This document shows, in pieces, positions 8,611-16,697 of a stretch of 64,000 nt of DNA. The position numbers and the translations under genes were made by a program. Source of the DNA: Candidatus Gastranaerophilales bacterium (GTDB lineage: Bacteria > Cyanobacteriota > Vampirovibrionia > Gastranaerophilales > Gastranaerophilaceae); NCBI GenBank assembly GCA_944323425.1, contig CALUSL010000007.1, positions 1 to 64,000 of the forward strand. Direction: 5' to 3'. Numbering within the stretch: position 1 is the stretch's first letter; each line of letters starts with the position of its first letter. The notes beneath the pieces were generated by a model. The model was not told the DNA's origin, searched no databases, and worked only from the letters and a program-made list of their open reading frames with translations.

Positions 8611-9477
8611 TATGTTTTTAATTGCTGAGGGTATGTAATTGATTATATCAGACGCGAGTACACTGTATTCCGAAAGTTCTCTTGATGCCAGTTCTCCTGC
8701 CAGACCGTGCAAATACGCTCCAAGAACTGTCGAATCTTTTACAGAAACACCCTGTGCAATAAGACCGGATATTATTCCCGTCAAGACGTCTCCGCTGCCT
8801 GCTTTTGCAAGAGCAGAGTTCCCTGTCGGATTTATGAAAATACCTGTGTCCGATGCTATAACTGTATTTTTCCCTTTGAGAAGAACGGTGCAGGAAAGTT
8901 TTTGCGCAGCAAATTTTGCATACTGAACCCGGTCATTTTGAATTTCATCAACAGGTATATTTAACAACCTTGAGAGTTCTTTCGGATGAGGAGTGATTAC
9001 AGAATTAGACGGTATTTTTGTAATACCAAGGTGAGATATTGCGTTCAATGCATCTGCATCAATTACAACCGGCATATTTGTTTCACTAAGGTATTTCAAT
9101 GCTTCATCAACAAAAGCCATAGCTGCCGGTTTGTCAGAAAGCCCCGAGCCGATTGATATTACATTAAAATCTTTTATTATGTCTCTAATTTCAGACAATG
9201 CATCGCTGGCTATACATTGTCCGTAAGAATCTCTGAGAGGCAGAAAAGTTATATCCGGAGTTTTTGCAGCAATATTGTCTATAACCTTTTGAATAGCAGC
9301 AAGAGTTACATAACCTGCTCCTGTTTTTAGAGCAGAAATTGATGACAAATATGCGGCACCCTGATAGTTTACAGAGCCGGAAATATTTAGAATTTTTCCG
9401 AAAGTTCCTTTGTGGGAATTTTCTGGTCTTCGGGGCAGCAAACTTGCCGCAAGTTCTTTTGTTATTTCATCAGCCAT
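8599..9477 (-). CDS. nnrD: ADP/ATP-dependent NAD(P)H-hydrate dehydratase
   Basis: 292 residues, a ribokinase-fold repair enzyme that dehydrates damaged NAD(P)H hydrates. Motifs: HKGTFGKILNISGS near the start, VIDADALN, VITPHPKELSRLL, VLLKGKNTVIAS and the ATP-site AGSGDVLTGIISGL. The NnrE epimerase domain that is often fused upstream is missing, so the epimerase, if present, is encoded elsewhere. The start overlaps the trmL stop by 8 bases with GAGG upstream. The 3' end overlaps aroH by 12 bases in tail-to-tail arrangement. Confidence 0.93.
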   Translation of the reverse strand: MADEITKELAASLLPRRPENSHKGTFGKILNISGSVNYQGAAYLSSISALKTGAGYVTLAAIQKVIDNIAAKTPDITFLPLRDSYGQCIASDALSEIRDIIKDFNVISIGSGLSDKPAAMAFVDEALKYLSETNMPVVIDADALNAISHLGITKIPSNSVITPHPKELSRLLNIPVDEIQNDRVQYAKFAAQKLSCTVLLKGKNTVIASDTGIFINPTGNSALAKAGSGDVLTGIISGLIAQGVSVKDSTVLGAYLHGLAGELASRELSEYSVLASDIINYIPSAIKNILTV

Positions 9478-9931
9478 TTTGTCTTATTGCCTCATATACT
9501 ACAATAGCTACGGAATTTGAAAGGTTTAGACTTCTCTGACCTTCATTCATTGGTATTGTTATTGCCATAGCTGAATTTTTTTTCAATAATTCTTCATCCA
9601 GACCTCTTGTTTCCGGACCGAATACGAAAAAATCGCCATTCGTAAAATTTCTTTCCGTGTATACATTTTTAGACTTTGTTGTAAGATAATAAAAATTTTT
9701 GTCAGGATATTGTGACTGTAGTTCTTCGAGAGTAGGTATTCTTTTTATGTCTACAGAATCCCAGTAATCCAATCCTGCACGTTTCAGGTGTCTGCTGTCT
9801 ACGGAAAATCCGAGTTTCCCAATCAAAAACAGTTTACTGTTTGTACATGCGCAAAGACGTACAATGTTTCCGGTATTTTGAGGTATTTCCGGTTCAACAA
9901 GAACTATATTGAAACTACTCTTTATTTTCAT
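9470..9931 (-). CDS. trmL: tRNA (cytidine34/uridine34-2'-O)-methyltransferase
   Basis: About 153 residues of the SPOUT superfamily. It uses S-adenosylmethionine to methylate the wobble ribose. NIVLVEPEIPQNTGNIVRLCA is the N-terminal signature. KRAGLDYWDSVDI, FGPETRGLDEELL and IPMNEGQRSLNLSNSVAIVVYE form the knotted cofactor site. I chose ATG at 9931; a TTG start at 9958 would add nine residues (MKAEDFLLK) but lacks a good ribosome site. Either start overlaps the 3' end of the upstream phosphatidyltransferase gene. Length fits TrmL. Confidence 0.92.
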   Translation of the reverse strand: MKIKSSFNIVLVEPEIPQNTGNIVRLCACTNSKLFLIGKLGFSVDSRHLKRAGLDYWDSVDIKRIPTLEELQSQYPDKNFYYLTTKSKNVYTERNFTNGDFFVFGPETRGLDEELLKKNSAMAITIPMNEGQRSLNLSNSVAIVVYEAIRQNG

Positions 9932-10592
9932 CTTCAACAAAAAATCTTCTGCTTTCAATTAGTACAGGAAGTCCTCTGAGTACACAGAACGCAACTGCCG
10001 CATAAACACAGAAATGAGCGAACGGACAGATACCTATACAAATATTGTGGAATAATTCCCAGTTATGGACTATTGCATTGGACATTGTAGGGTCGCTTCC
10101 GTCAAGGAAGAGAACTATATTAGCAAACGGGAAATTGCATAATATCATTAATGCAAAAGCCAGAGCCTTTGTTACTGCGTAACTGCCTCTTGAAAAGTTT
10201 GAGGCAACAAGAAAATGTCCGAGTTTTGTTTTCATCATTGTTGTTGAACCGAATGCGGTATATCCTTTTTCAAGAGCAATACTTCTTACTCCGTCTGTCA
10301 AAATACCTCTTGTGACTACAATAAGAGGCACCCATACCGGCACCCAGCCCAGAACCGCAAATACTATCCAGTAAATATTCTCAACAACTCTATCACCAAG
10401 AATATCGAGAACAGCTCCGAATTTAGAACTTTCGTTTAGCTTTCTGGCAACAAAACCATCCAGTCCGTCAAACCATATTGCAATTGCTGTCAGTATAAAT
10501 GCTGTTATATAACAAGCGGCGTTTTGAAAGAATAAAAGTCCGATTGCTATAAACGCAATAATCATTCTTATAATAGTAATTAAATTAGCCAT
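9915..10592 (-). CDS. CDP-alcohol phosphatidyltransferase family membrane enzyme
   Basis: 225 residues from ATG 10592, preceded by GGAGAG; an upstream in-frame start would add 21 residues without a ribosome site. The class signature with four Asp is complete: DGLDGFVAR (about 40-48), then GAVLDILGD about 9 residues later. Several membrane helices follow. The family makes phospholipids such as phosphatidylglycerophosphate (PgsA) from CDP-diacylglycerol. At 225 residues it is longer than PgsA (about 180), so the alcohol substrate is not certain. It overlaps trmL and lies downstream of a Gfo/Idh oxidoreductase. Confidence 0.85.
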   Translation of the reverse strand: MANLITIIRMIIAFIAIGLLFFQNAACYITAFILTAIAIWFDGLDGFVARKLNESSKFGAVLDILGDRVVENIYWIVFAVLGWVPVWVPLIVVTRGILTDGVRSIALEKGYTAFGSTTMMKTKLGHFLVASNFSRGSYAVTKALAFALMILCNFPFANIVLFLDGSDPTMSNAIVHNWELFHNICIGICPFAHFCVYAAVAFCVLRGLPVLIESRRFFVEDENKE

Positions 10593-10614
10593 AAACTCTC
10601 TCCCGATTGATTTC

Positions 10615-11613
10615 CTATTGTTTGCTTCTGGACAGTGCAAAATCGTGCTCGTCAAGAAGTTTTCTTTTATCCCCGAGCATCATTCTTTCTGCTGTTTCTA
10701 AAATACCGACGACCAGACATCCGTTTTCGCCGTCGCTTCTAGCTTTTTGTCCGTGCTCAATACATTTAATAAAGTGTTCACATTCCAGTTTCAGCGGTTC
10801 GATTTCGAGATAATCAAGCGAAATGTTGCTTGCTGAATTTGGTGTACTGTTCTGGAAAACCTGTAGTTTGTTTTCAGAAAGCGTGTCATCAAAAACCGCA
10901 CTGCCTTTTGTTCCTCGAATCATTAGATTAACTCTTTTTTGCGGGTGTATCCAGCTATCTGAAATATGAGCCATTGCGCCGCTTTCAAATTCAATATCGA
11001 TATGCGTGATATCCATAATTTCGTTGCCTTCGGAACTTGTTCCTACCGCAGATACAACTCTTTTCGGCTTTTCGCCGAGAATGTAACTGACCATTGAAAC
11101 ATCATGCGGTGCCAGATCCCACATTACACTTCTGTCATTTTTGAAGTAATTAATATTGAGCCTGTCACTCTGTACATATCTGATTTGACCGAGTTCTCCG
11201 GAATCAACAATCATTTTCAATCTATTAACAGCAGGATGATATAAAAGCAGATGACCGACCATAAGAACAAGATTTTTGTCGTTTGCTATTTTGGTGAGCT
11301 CTTCTGCTTCTGATATTGCTGTTGCAATAGGTTTTTCTACATAGACATGTTTCCCTGCCATCAGCGCAGCTTTGACTATTTTGTAATGAGTGTGGCTGGG
11401 GGTGGCGACAACGACACCGTCAATATCTTTATTTTCTAAAACTTCATTAAAATCTCTTGTTAAATTGACATTTTTGTATTCAGCCCGAACTTTGTTCAGA
11501 TTTTCTTCATCCATATCGCACACTGTATGAAGATAGTTAAGATTATAAAAATTTCGGACAAGATTTTTGCCCCAGATTCCTGCTCCCAAAACAGCTACAT
11601 TGTAAGATTTCAT
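10615..11613 (-). CDS. Gfo/Idh/MocA family oxidoreductase
   Basis: 332 residues. An N-terminal Rossmann domain has VAVLGAGIWGKNLVRN at residues 5-20. The catalytic-lysine motif is VEKPIAT (about 93-99), and the C-terminal alpha/beta substrate domain contains MWDLAPHDVSMVSYILG with the family His. These enzymes oxidise or reduce sugars and related polyols with NAD(P). Resemblance to UDP-N-acetylglucosamine 3-dehydrogenase-like members is plausible but unproven. It is the first gene of the minus-strand run into the phosphatidyltransferase (22-base gap). Confidence 0.85.
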   Translation of the reverse strand: MKSYNVAVLGAGIWGKNLVRNFYNLNYLHTVCDMDEENLNKVRAEYKNVNLTRDFNEVLENKDIDGVVVATPSHTHYKIVKAALMAGKHVYVEKPIATAISEAEELTKIANDKNLVLMVGHLLLYHPAVNRLKMIVDSGELGQIRYVQSDRLNINYFKNDRSVMWDLAPHDVSMVSYILGEKPKRVVSAVGTSSEGNEIMDITHIDIEFESGAMAHISDSWIHPQKRVNLMIRGTKGSAVFDDTLSENKLQVFQNSTPNSASNISLDYLEIEPLKLECEHFIKCIEHGQKARSDGENGCLVVGILETAERMMLGDKRKLLDEHDFALSRSKQ

Positions 11614-11708
11614 TTATGCCCCTGTATTTTATAATAATTCCTTTTTTTATTATATCAACGATAAAAATAAAAAATCAAATTAATATTATATAAAGATTCA
11701 TTTTTATC

Positions 11709-11742
11709 AAAAAAGCCGCCAATTTTTATTGGCGGCTTTTTT
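11709..11742. terminator. intrinsic terminator of the HU gene
   Basis: A perfect hairpin: aagccgccaat pairs with attggcggctt around a short loop. It is flanked by A-runs on the left and T-runs on the right, so it can act on both strands. It lies 17 bases past the HU stop codon on the minus strand. Confidence 0.9.
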
Positions 11743-11758
11743 CGTTTTTTTTAAAAAA

Positions 11759-12052
11759 CTATTTTTTAGCGCAAGATTTGCAGTTAACAGCTTCTTTGAA
11801 TTTTTTACCAGCTGAGAATGCAGGAACTGTTTTTGCTGCAATTTTGATTTCTTTACCTGTTTGAGGGTTGCGGCCTGTTCTTGCTGCTCTTTTTCTAGCT
11901 TCAAAAGTACCAAAACCTACTAATGTAACTTTTTTGCCTTTAGCAACAGTTTTTTCAACTGTTTCCATCCAAGCATTGATTACATCTGCAGCTTCTTTTT
12001 GAGTAACTTTAGCTTTTTTTGCAACTTCTTGTACTAATTCTTCTTTGTTCAT
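11759..12052 (-). CDS. hup: HU family DNA-binding protein
   Basis: 97 residues, a small nucleoid protein that bends and compacts DNA as a dimer. MNKEELVQEVAKKAKVTQKEA begins the helical dimer domain. GFGTFEARKRAARTGRNPQTG is the core of the beta-ribbon arm, and KIAAKTVPAFSAGKKFKEAV closes it. A short extra tail contains a CKSC pair, unusual for HU. A strong promoter (12087-12114) and an intrinsic terminator make it a single-gene unit with features of high expression. Confidence 0.96.
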   Translation of the reverse strand: MNKEELVQEVAKKAKVTQKEAADVINAWMETVEKTVAKGKKVTLVGFGTFEARKRAARTGRNPQTGKEIKIAAKTVPAFSAGKKFKEAVNCKSCAKK

Positions 12053-12086
12053 AGTATTTAAACCCCTTCTCTAATGTACATTTCTT

Positions 12087-12114
12087 ATTATATGTGATTT
12101 TTAAATTATGGCAA
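12087..12114 (-). promoter_or_regulatory. sigma-70 type promoter of the HU gene
   Basis: On the minus strand, TTGCCA (12109-12114) and TATAAT (12087-12092) are separated by 16 bases, with one mismatch from the two consensus hexamers in total. The start codon is 35 bases further on, with AGAAGGGG before it. Confidence 0.75.
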
Positions 12115-12226
12115 GTACTTTTTTTCCTCTATTTGTTGGTTTTTTAGTTTTATTTTTTAATTTTGTCTTTACTTTACGCCAAAATACCTCTAAAATGAGT
12201 ATTGTAAAAGAGTGGAGAAATGCTAC

Positions 12227-12862
12227 ATGAAACGAAAGAAAGCCTTTTCAATTGCTGAGGCGCTGATGGTTCTTCTTATAATGTCAATCATTGTTGCTGT
12301 ATCCATGCCGGTACTTACAAAAAAGTCCAGAAGAAAAACGACAAAAGTTGAGGCTGGTCTGTGGAAGGATTACAGGCATGAATTTATAGCTCCTGTTGAT
12401 AACAGAGATGTGGCTGTCGGAGATGATTCCCATGACAGAGGGCTGAGAGTTATTGGCAAACTTACCTTGAAAGATTTGTCCGGTCAACCTCTCGGATGGG
12501 TGAAAGATGACGGGTCTGTGTCTGTGAGCGCGCTTCATATAAACAAAAAACTTTTCATTCGAAACATGGACGGAGAAGATATTGGATGGATAAAAGATGA
12601 CGGTTCAAGTTCTTTCGACAATATACCACCCGGTATGATGATGACTTTTATCGGGCAGGAAAAGTGTCCTGACGGATGGATGCTGTCGAATGGAAGTATG
12701 GTTGGTACACAGTACGGACCGCAGATGACGCCTGATTTCACTGCTCTTCTTGCTCAATTGTCAAAAGCGCAGGGGCAGGAATCGAATATATCTATTTGTG
12801 TAAAATGTTCTCCGGAACAAAATTGTAAATATGAATCACTTAAAAAGAAAAGAAGGTACTAA
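12227..12862 (+). CDS. type IV pilin-like protein with tail-collar-like motif
   Basis: 211 residues from ATG 12227 (GGAGAAA upstream; an in-frame GTG at 12212 is less suitable). The prepilin N-terminus is KRKKA^FSIAEALMVLLIMS with Glu at +5 of the predicted cleavage site, then a hydrophobic helix to about 30. Residues 79-99 and 109-129 form an internal repeat, each ending GW(V/I)KDDGS. Residues 134-159 (PPGMMMTFIG..., then CPDGWMLSNGS) resemble the phage tail collar motif. The tail has four Cys. The class is secreted or assembled by type II/IV pilus machinery; the collar motif suggests a tip or receptor-binding role (inference). It is followed two bases later by a dCMP deaminase gene. Confidence 0.75.
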   Translation: MKRKKAFSIAEALMVLLIMSIIVAVSMPVLTKKSRRKTTKVEAGLWKDYRHEFIAPVDNRDVAVGDDSHDRGLRVIGKLTLKDLSGQPLGWVKDDGSVSVSALHINKKLFIRNMDGEDIGWIKDDGSSSFDNIPPGMMMTFIGQEKCPDGWMLSNGSMVGTQYGPQMTPDFTALLAQLSKAQGQESNISICVKCSPEQNCKYESLKKKRRY

Positions 12863-12864
12863 TT

Positions 12865-13338
12865 ATGATAAAACCATGGCATGAGTATTTTTTAGAGATA
12901 GCAAAAACATGTTCTACACGTTCAAACTGCTTTAGAGCGAAAGTAGGCGCTGTTATCGTAGGTGAGGACAAAAAAATTAAAGCAACAGGCTACAATGGCA
13001 CTCCCTCAAAGGTAATTTCATGTTATGAGCTTGGAAAATGCTACAGAATAGAGAACAATATTCCATCAGGTACCCGTTATGAAACTTGCAGAAGCATACA
13101 TGCCGAACAAAATGCAATTATTCAGGCTGGTCAGGACAGATGTAAAGATGCAACAATGTATATCTGGGGACATGAATTTATTTGTATTTTATGCAAGAGG
13201 TTTATTGTTCAGGCGGGGATAAAAGAGGTTTATCTGCAAAAGGATGAAAAATCACCGATGAAACATGTTCTTGTTGAAACGATAAGAGATGAGCTCAGTA
13301 ACCAAATTGAGCCTTTAACCAATACGTTAATGAAGTAG
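12865..13338 (+). CDS. dCMP deaminase family protein (ComEB-like)
   Basis: 157 residues of the zinc-dependent cytidine/deoxycytidylate deaminase family, which makes dUMP for thymidylate synthesis. The zinc site and catalytic Glu are in SIHAEQNAII (about 86-95). The second zinc motif is FICILCKRF, where the usual Pro of PCxxC is Ile. RAKVGAVIV and TGYNGTP are typical of the dCMP branch. Length is normal. It abuts the convergent MEMO-AMMECR1 gene with no space between the stop codons. Confidence 0.9.
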   Translation: MIKPWHEYFLEIAKTCSTRSNCFRAKVGAVIVGEDKKIKATGYNGTPSKVISCYELGKCYRIENNIPSGTRYETCRSIHAEQNAIIQAGQDRCKDATMYIWGHEFICILCKRFIVQAGIKEVYLQKDEKSPMKHVLVETIRDELSNQIEPLTNTLMK

Positions 13339-14691
13339 TTACTCATCAATATAGACTGTATGAAAACGGTAAGCGCGGAATGTTTTTGAAAAATAATCCG
13401 CCGGTAGTCCTGCTTTCTGTTTTAATGACTCCATAAACAGTTTTTTGTCAGGCAGCTGTACCCAGACAGAAGGCAGATACACAGCGCTGTAGTTTCCGTC
13501 CTGGATTATTATGCCGTCTTTGTAAGGTTCAATTTGTTCCATCAGGTCATTTTCATCGCTAAATTCAATAATTCCAGGCTCTGATAGCAATGAAACAGCA
13601 AGTTTTATTTGAGAAAATTCTTCCTCTGTAAGACCGGTAAATCTTGTATCAGAAAAAGCTGATTTGTATGCATTTTGGGCAAGGTCATTCAGCAAAGGTT
13701 TGTGAGCGAAAATTGAGCCCATACAACCTCTAAGCCGCTGGTTTAGAGTGATTGTTACAAAACATGCTCCCTGTTCGTAAAATACCTGCGGATACATCTT
13801 TTCATCAACATCAAGAGAGTTTCCTGTTTTGATTCCGGCATGGATGCTTTCTCTGCATATAGATAATACCAGATCTGAGAACTGTTCTTTGATGAATAAA
13901 GATTTTGTTTTTTCGGCAAGTATCCATGCACCGTAACCAACTACAGAATCATTTGGTCCTGAGATTTCGCCTGATGTTGTTAAATCTGTTCTTATCAAGG
14001 AATATGCTTTTGTTTTTGCAAATTGTACAAGCCCTATTATGCCGGTGCTTCCGCACGCTTGAAGAGGATGAAAGTCGGCAATGTTCTGTGATTCAATCAT
14101 TTCAGCCGTATATTCATCAATTTTTTGAGCGTCTTTTTGTGAATAAAAATGGCTCAGGTCGCTTGATATAATGAATGCATTGTCTTTATTTTCCCAGTAT
14201 TTTTCTATAATTTCTGTAATTTTCTGATACGGTATCTGACCGTATAATAGCGGTACTATCTGTGCTTGCGGAAGTATTTTTTGCAGAAAAGGCAGTTGTA
14301 CTTCAATTGAGTGTTCCTGCGCGTAGGCATCGTCCAGAAAGTCTGTTGTTTCATCATATGATATTTCATTTATTAAATCTTTATTTAATTTTATTTGACC
14401 GAGGGGCGTTTCAAAATAATCGTATGTTGATAGAGCAATACCCCTGAATTCAAGTCTATGGGCCGGCGCAATTATAAAAATATTTTTTACATTTTTGTTC
14501 AGGTACCCGAAAGCGGCTGCTGCTGTTTTTCCTGAATACATATATCCGGCATGGGGTACTATCATAGCACGTGTTTTTGTATTATATTCTCGGGTAGTTT
14601 GGATAAGGAGTTTTGTTATCAGTTCATCAAGTTTTTCCTGATTGTCTGGATAAAATTTTCCTGCAAATGCCGCTGTTTTTACTGTATCCAT
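13339..14691 (-). CDS. MEMO/AMMECR1 fusion (AmmeMemoRadiSam proteins B and A)
   Basis: 450 residues. Residues 1 to about 265 form a MEMO-family domain (TAAFAGKFYPDNQEKLDELI, MIVPHAGYMYSG, HSIEVQLPFLQ, SSDLSHF), a dioxygenase-like fold. Residues about 268-450 form an AMMECR1 domain (GCFVTI-like CFVTITLNQRLRGCMGS, DTRFTGLTEEEF, GIIIQDGNYSAVYLPSVW, KAGLP). In other genomes these are proteins B and A of a three-part system with a radical SAM enzyme, sometimes fused. No radical SAM partner is in the window. The molecular role is unknown. Confidence 0.9.
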   Translation of the reverse strand: MDTVKTAAFAGKFYPDNQEKLDELITKLLIQTTREYNTKTRAMIVPHAGYMYSGKTAAAAFGYLNKNVKNIFIIAPAHRLEFRGIALSTYDYFETPLGQIKLNKDLINEISYDETTDFLDDAYAQEHSIEVQLPFLQKILPQAQIVPLLYGQIPYQKITEIIEKYWENKDNAFIISSDLSHFYSQKDAQKIDEYTAEMIESQNIADFHPLQACGSTGIIGLVQFAKTKAYSLIRTDLTTSGEISGPNDSVVGYGAWILAEKTKSLFIKEQFSDLVLSICRESIHAGIKTGNSLDVDEKMYPQVFYEQGACFVTITLNQRLRGCMGSIFAHKPLLNDLAQNAYKSAFSDTRFTGLTEEEFSQIKLAVSLLSEPGIIEFSDENDLMEQIEPYKDGIIIQDGNYSAVYLPSVWVQLPDKKLFMESLKQKAGLPADYFSKTFRAYRFHTVYIDE

Positions 14692-14780
14692 TTTGCCGAT
14701 TCCTTGTAATTTTGTTTATACATCGCTATTATAATATATATTCGGCTTACGGGATATACCACAGAAGGGTAATAAGATTT

Positions 14781-15371
14781 ATGACAGATATAAAAATTTC
14801 CGGTGATATTAATGACTTTTTAGGGGTTTATGAGGATATGTGCCTTCAGTTTCCGCCTTGTGAGCTGAAATCTTATGAGCGTTTTTTATATTTATTTAAA
14901 AGCGGAGTTTATAAACTTTTTTTGTGTGAATACGGTTATATGCTTGCTGTTGAAGAAAAAGAAACAAACACTCTGTGGCTTGATTATTTCGCTGTATACA
15001 AACACTTTCATTCGCAGGGAAAAGGCAGTGAGATAATGCGAAATTTTATAACTTATTTTTCTGATTATAATGGATGTTACCTCGAACTTGAGCAGCCGGA
15101 TGAGACCGCTCCGGATACACTGAGAAGAATAAAGTTCTATGAAAAATTCGGGGCATACAATTTAAATTTTAACTATTTTTATCCGGCAAAGAGTGAACCA
15201 TATCCTATGGAACTGTTTTATCTTCCGTTTAAAGATAAAAAACCGGATAACAAAACAGTTTTGTTATCCGTTAAAAATGTTTTTAATATTTTGCATACTG
15301 ATGTGCCTAATCTTTGTGATTTTTTACATCAAATTTCATATCGATATCAATCTCTTCAAGAAGGACTATAG
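14781..15371 (+). CDS. GNAT family N-acetyltransferase
   Basis: 196 residues from ATG 14781 (GAAGGG upstream; a longer open frame to 14613 would run antisense through the MEMO gene and is not convincing). The acetyl-CoA loop is HSQGKGSEIMRNFI (about 77-90), preceded by the beta strand LWLDYFAVY. YLELEQPDE and IKFYEKFGAYN complete the GNAT core. The substrate is unknown. The C-terminal 40 or so residues read through a strong hairpin (15244-15270) and then 65 bases antisense into ispF, so the present C-terminus may be a stop-codon-loss extension. Confidence 0.8.
   Translation: MTDIKISGDINDFLGVYEDMCLQFPPCELKSYERFLYLFKSGVYKLFLCEYGYMLAVEEKETNTLWLDYFAVYKHFHSQGKGSEIMRNFITYFSDYNGCYLELEQPDETAPDTLRRIKFYEKFGAYNLNFNYFYPAKSEPYPMELFYLPFKDKKPDNKTVLLSVKNVFNILHTDVPNLCDFLHQISYRYQSLQEGL
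15244..15276 (-). terminator. intrinsic terminator for ispF inside the GNAT reading frame
   Basis: A perfect inverted repeat: cggataacaaaac (15244-15256) and gttttgttatccg (15258-15270). Read on the minus strand it is followed by GGTTTTTTATC, a proper U-tract, 37 bases past the ispF stop. The T-run lies just left of the listed stem (15236-15243). On the plus strand the tail is weaker. The GNAT gene is translated across it. Confidence 0.75.
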
Positions 15372-15825
15372 CATCAACGGCAATAGCTTTGCCTTCTCCA
15401 ATAGAATCGAGATGTTCCATTGTTTTTGCTTTAACAGATATTTGATTTAGTTGTATTTTCAATATGTCGGCAAGACTGTGTCTGATTTGTTCAATAAACG
15501 GTGCCAGACGCGGCTGTTGGGCTTTAATTGTTGCGTCAATATTGTTTATTTTGTATCCCGATTTTACGACAAGGTAGTTAGTTTGTTTTAAAAGGTCTGT
15601 ACTGTCGCATCCGTAGTATTGCGGGTCGTTGTCGGGAAAATGCTGCCCTATATCCCCGAGAGCAAGTGCGCCGAGCATTGCGTCAATAATTGCATGACAA
15701 AGTGCATCTGCATCTGAGTGACCGAGCAGACCTTTGCTGTGCTCTATTTTTACACCGCCCAGTATTAAGTCTCTTTCTTCAACCAGCTGATGAATATCAA
15801 AACCCTGACCTATTCTGTATCTCAT
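15307..15825 (-). CDS. ispF: 2-C-methyl-D-erythritol 2,4-cyclodiphosphate synthase
   Basis: 172 residues of the MEP isoprenoid pathway, forming the cyclic diphosphate from CDP-methylerythritol phosphate. The metal site is GFDIH (9-13), then LLGHSDADALCHAIIDAMLGA with the second metal His, and GDIGQHFPD. The C-terminal AIVLLEEI is where most family members end; about 10 residues (DIDMKFDVKNHKD region) follow. The upstream Cof hydrolase stop overlaps the ispF start by 4 bases. The 3' end overlaps the GNAT gene by 65 bases tail to tail. Confidence 0.96.
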   Translation of the reverse strand: MRYRIGQGFDIHQLVEERDLILGGVKIEHSKGLLGHSDADALCHAIIDAMLGALALGDIGQHFPDNDPQYYGCDSTDLLKQTNYLVVKSGYKINNIDATIKAQQPRLAPFIEQIRHSLADILKIQLNQISVKAKTMEHLDSIGEGKAIAVDAIVLLEEIDIDMKFDVKNHKD

Positions 15826-16628
15826 ATTTTCTCCTTAATAAATTTTTGAATTGCTTTTACAACACCGTCATTTTCCACTGTATCAGTAACGTAGTCGGCG
15901 ATTTTTTTAAGTTCTTCTGTTCCGTTACCCATTGCTACAGCTATGCCGGCTGCTTTTAACATCTCGATATCGTTATCCTGATCTCCGACTGCCATAATTT
16001 CTTCTTTTTTTATATTCCACAATTTCGAAAGATATCTGATAGCATTGCCTTTTGTTGCTTCGATATTCGAAATTTCACAAAAGTTCGGGGTTGAGCGGAT
16101 TATGTATAAATCTTTGGAGTATTTTTCCGAAAGCTGTTTTTGCAAATCTTCTATTTTTTTTGTATCAGTGTCTATTGCAAGCATTTTGTTGATATTTTTT
16201 AAATCAACATTATCAAAGCTTTCAACTACACTGTACCTTACATTTCTTTCATCGGTATAGCGCTTTATTGTCTCATTATCATTTTCAACAACAAGCCCGT
16301 CATCCATATATAAATTACAGTGAATATCTTTTTCTCTTAATATATCTATAATTTCTCTTGCATACTGTTCCGGAACATCTTTTTGGAGTAGTACTTTCCC
16401 TGCTTCAGAACATTCTTTTATAAAACCGCCCTGATAGCATACTATTGGAGAAGTAAGTCCTATGTCTTTTGCGATAGGAATAGTTGCGGAAAACATTCTT
16501 CCTGTAGCGAGTACAACCTTTATTCCTTCATTTGTCAGAGTTCTTAGTGCATTTTTTACAGCCTGAGAAGCCGAAAAATCTTTTCGGTAAATCGTTCCGT
16601 CAATATCCAGCACTAGCATTTTAATCAT
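15822..16628 (-). CDS. Cof-type HAD-IIB phosphatase
   Basis: 268 residues starting MIKMLVLDIDGTIY at 16628, with AGGACG upstream; an in-frame ORF to 16673 has no ribosome site. HAD motifs: DIDGT with the nucleophile Asp, VLATGRM, the Lys in LSKLWNIKKEE, and AVGDQDNDIEMLKAAG. The type IIB cap between motifs makes it a Cof-like sugar-phosphate or metabolite phosphatase. Exact substrate cannot be read from sequence. It overlaps ispF by 4 bases. Confidence 0.9.
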   Translation of the reverse strand: MIKMLVLDIDGTIYRKDFSASQAVKNALRTLTNEGIKVVLATGRMFSATIPIAKDIGLTSPIVCYQGGFIKECSEAGKVLLQKDVPEQYAREIIDILREKDIHCNLYMDDGLVVENDNETIKRYTDERNVRYSVVESFDNVDLKNINKMLAIDTDTKKIEDLQKQLSEKYSKDLYIIRSTPNFCEISNIEATKGNAIRYLSKLWNIKKEEIMAVGDQDNDIEMLKAAGIAVAMGNGTEELKKIADYVTDTVENDGVVKAIQKFIKEKI

Positions 16629-16697
16629 AAAATTTCGTCCTGTACGCACACATATGCTAGATAATTGTACCAATTTTTTTGTAAATTGTACACAGTT

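Noticed and set aside
12227-12862. Prophage remnant suggested by the collar-like motif
   Set aside because: The gene begins with a prepilin leader and no other phage gene is near.
14613-14780. Longer N-terminus for the GNAT protein
   Set aside because: The extra 56 codons are antisense to the MEMO gene start and hydrophobic nonsense; ATG 14781 has its own ribosome site.
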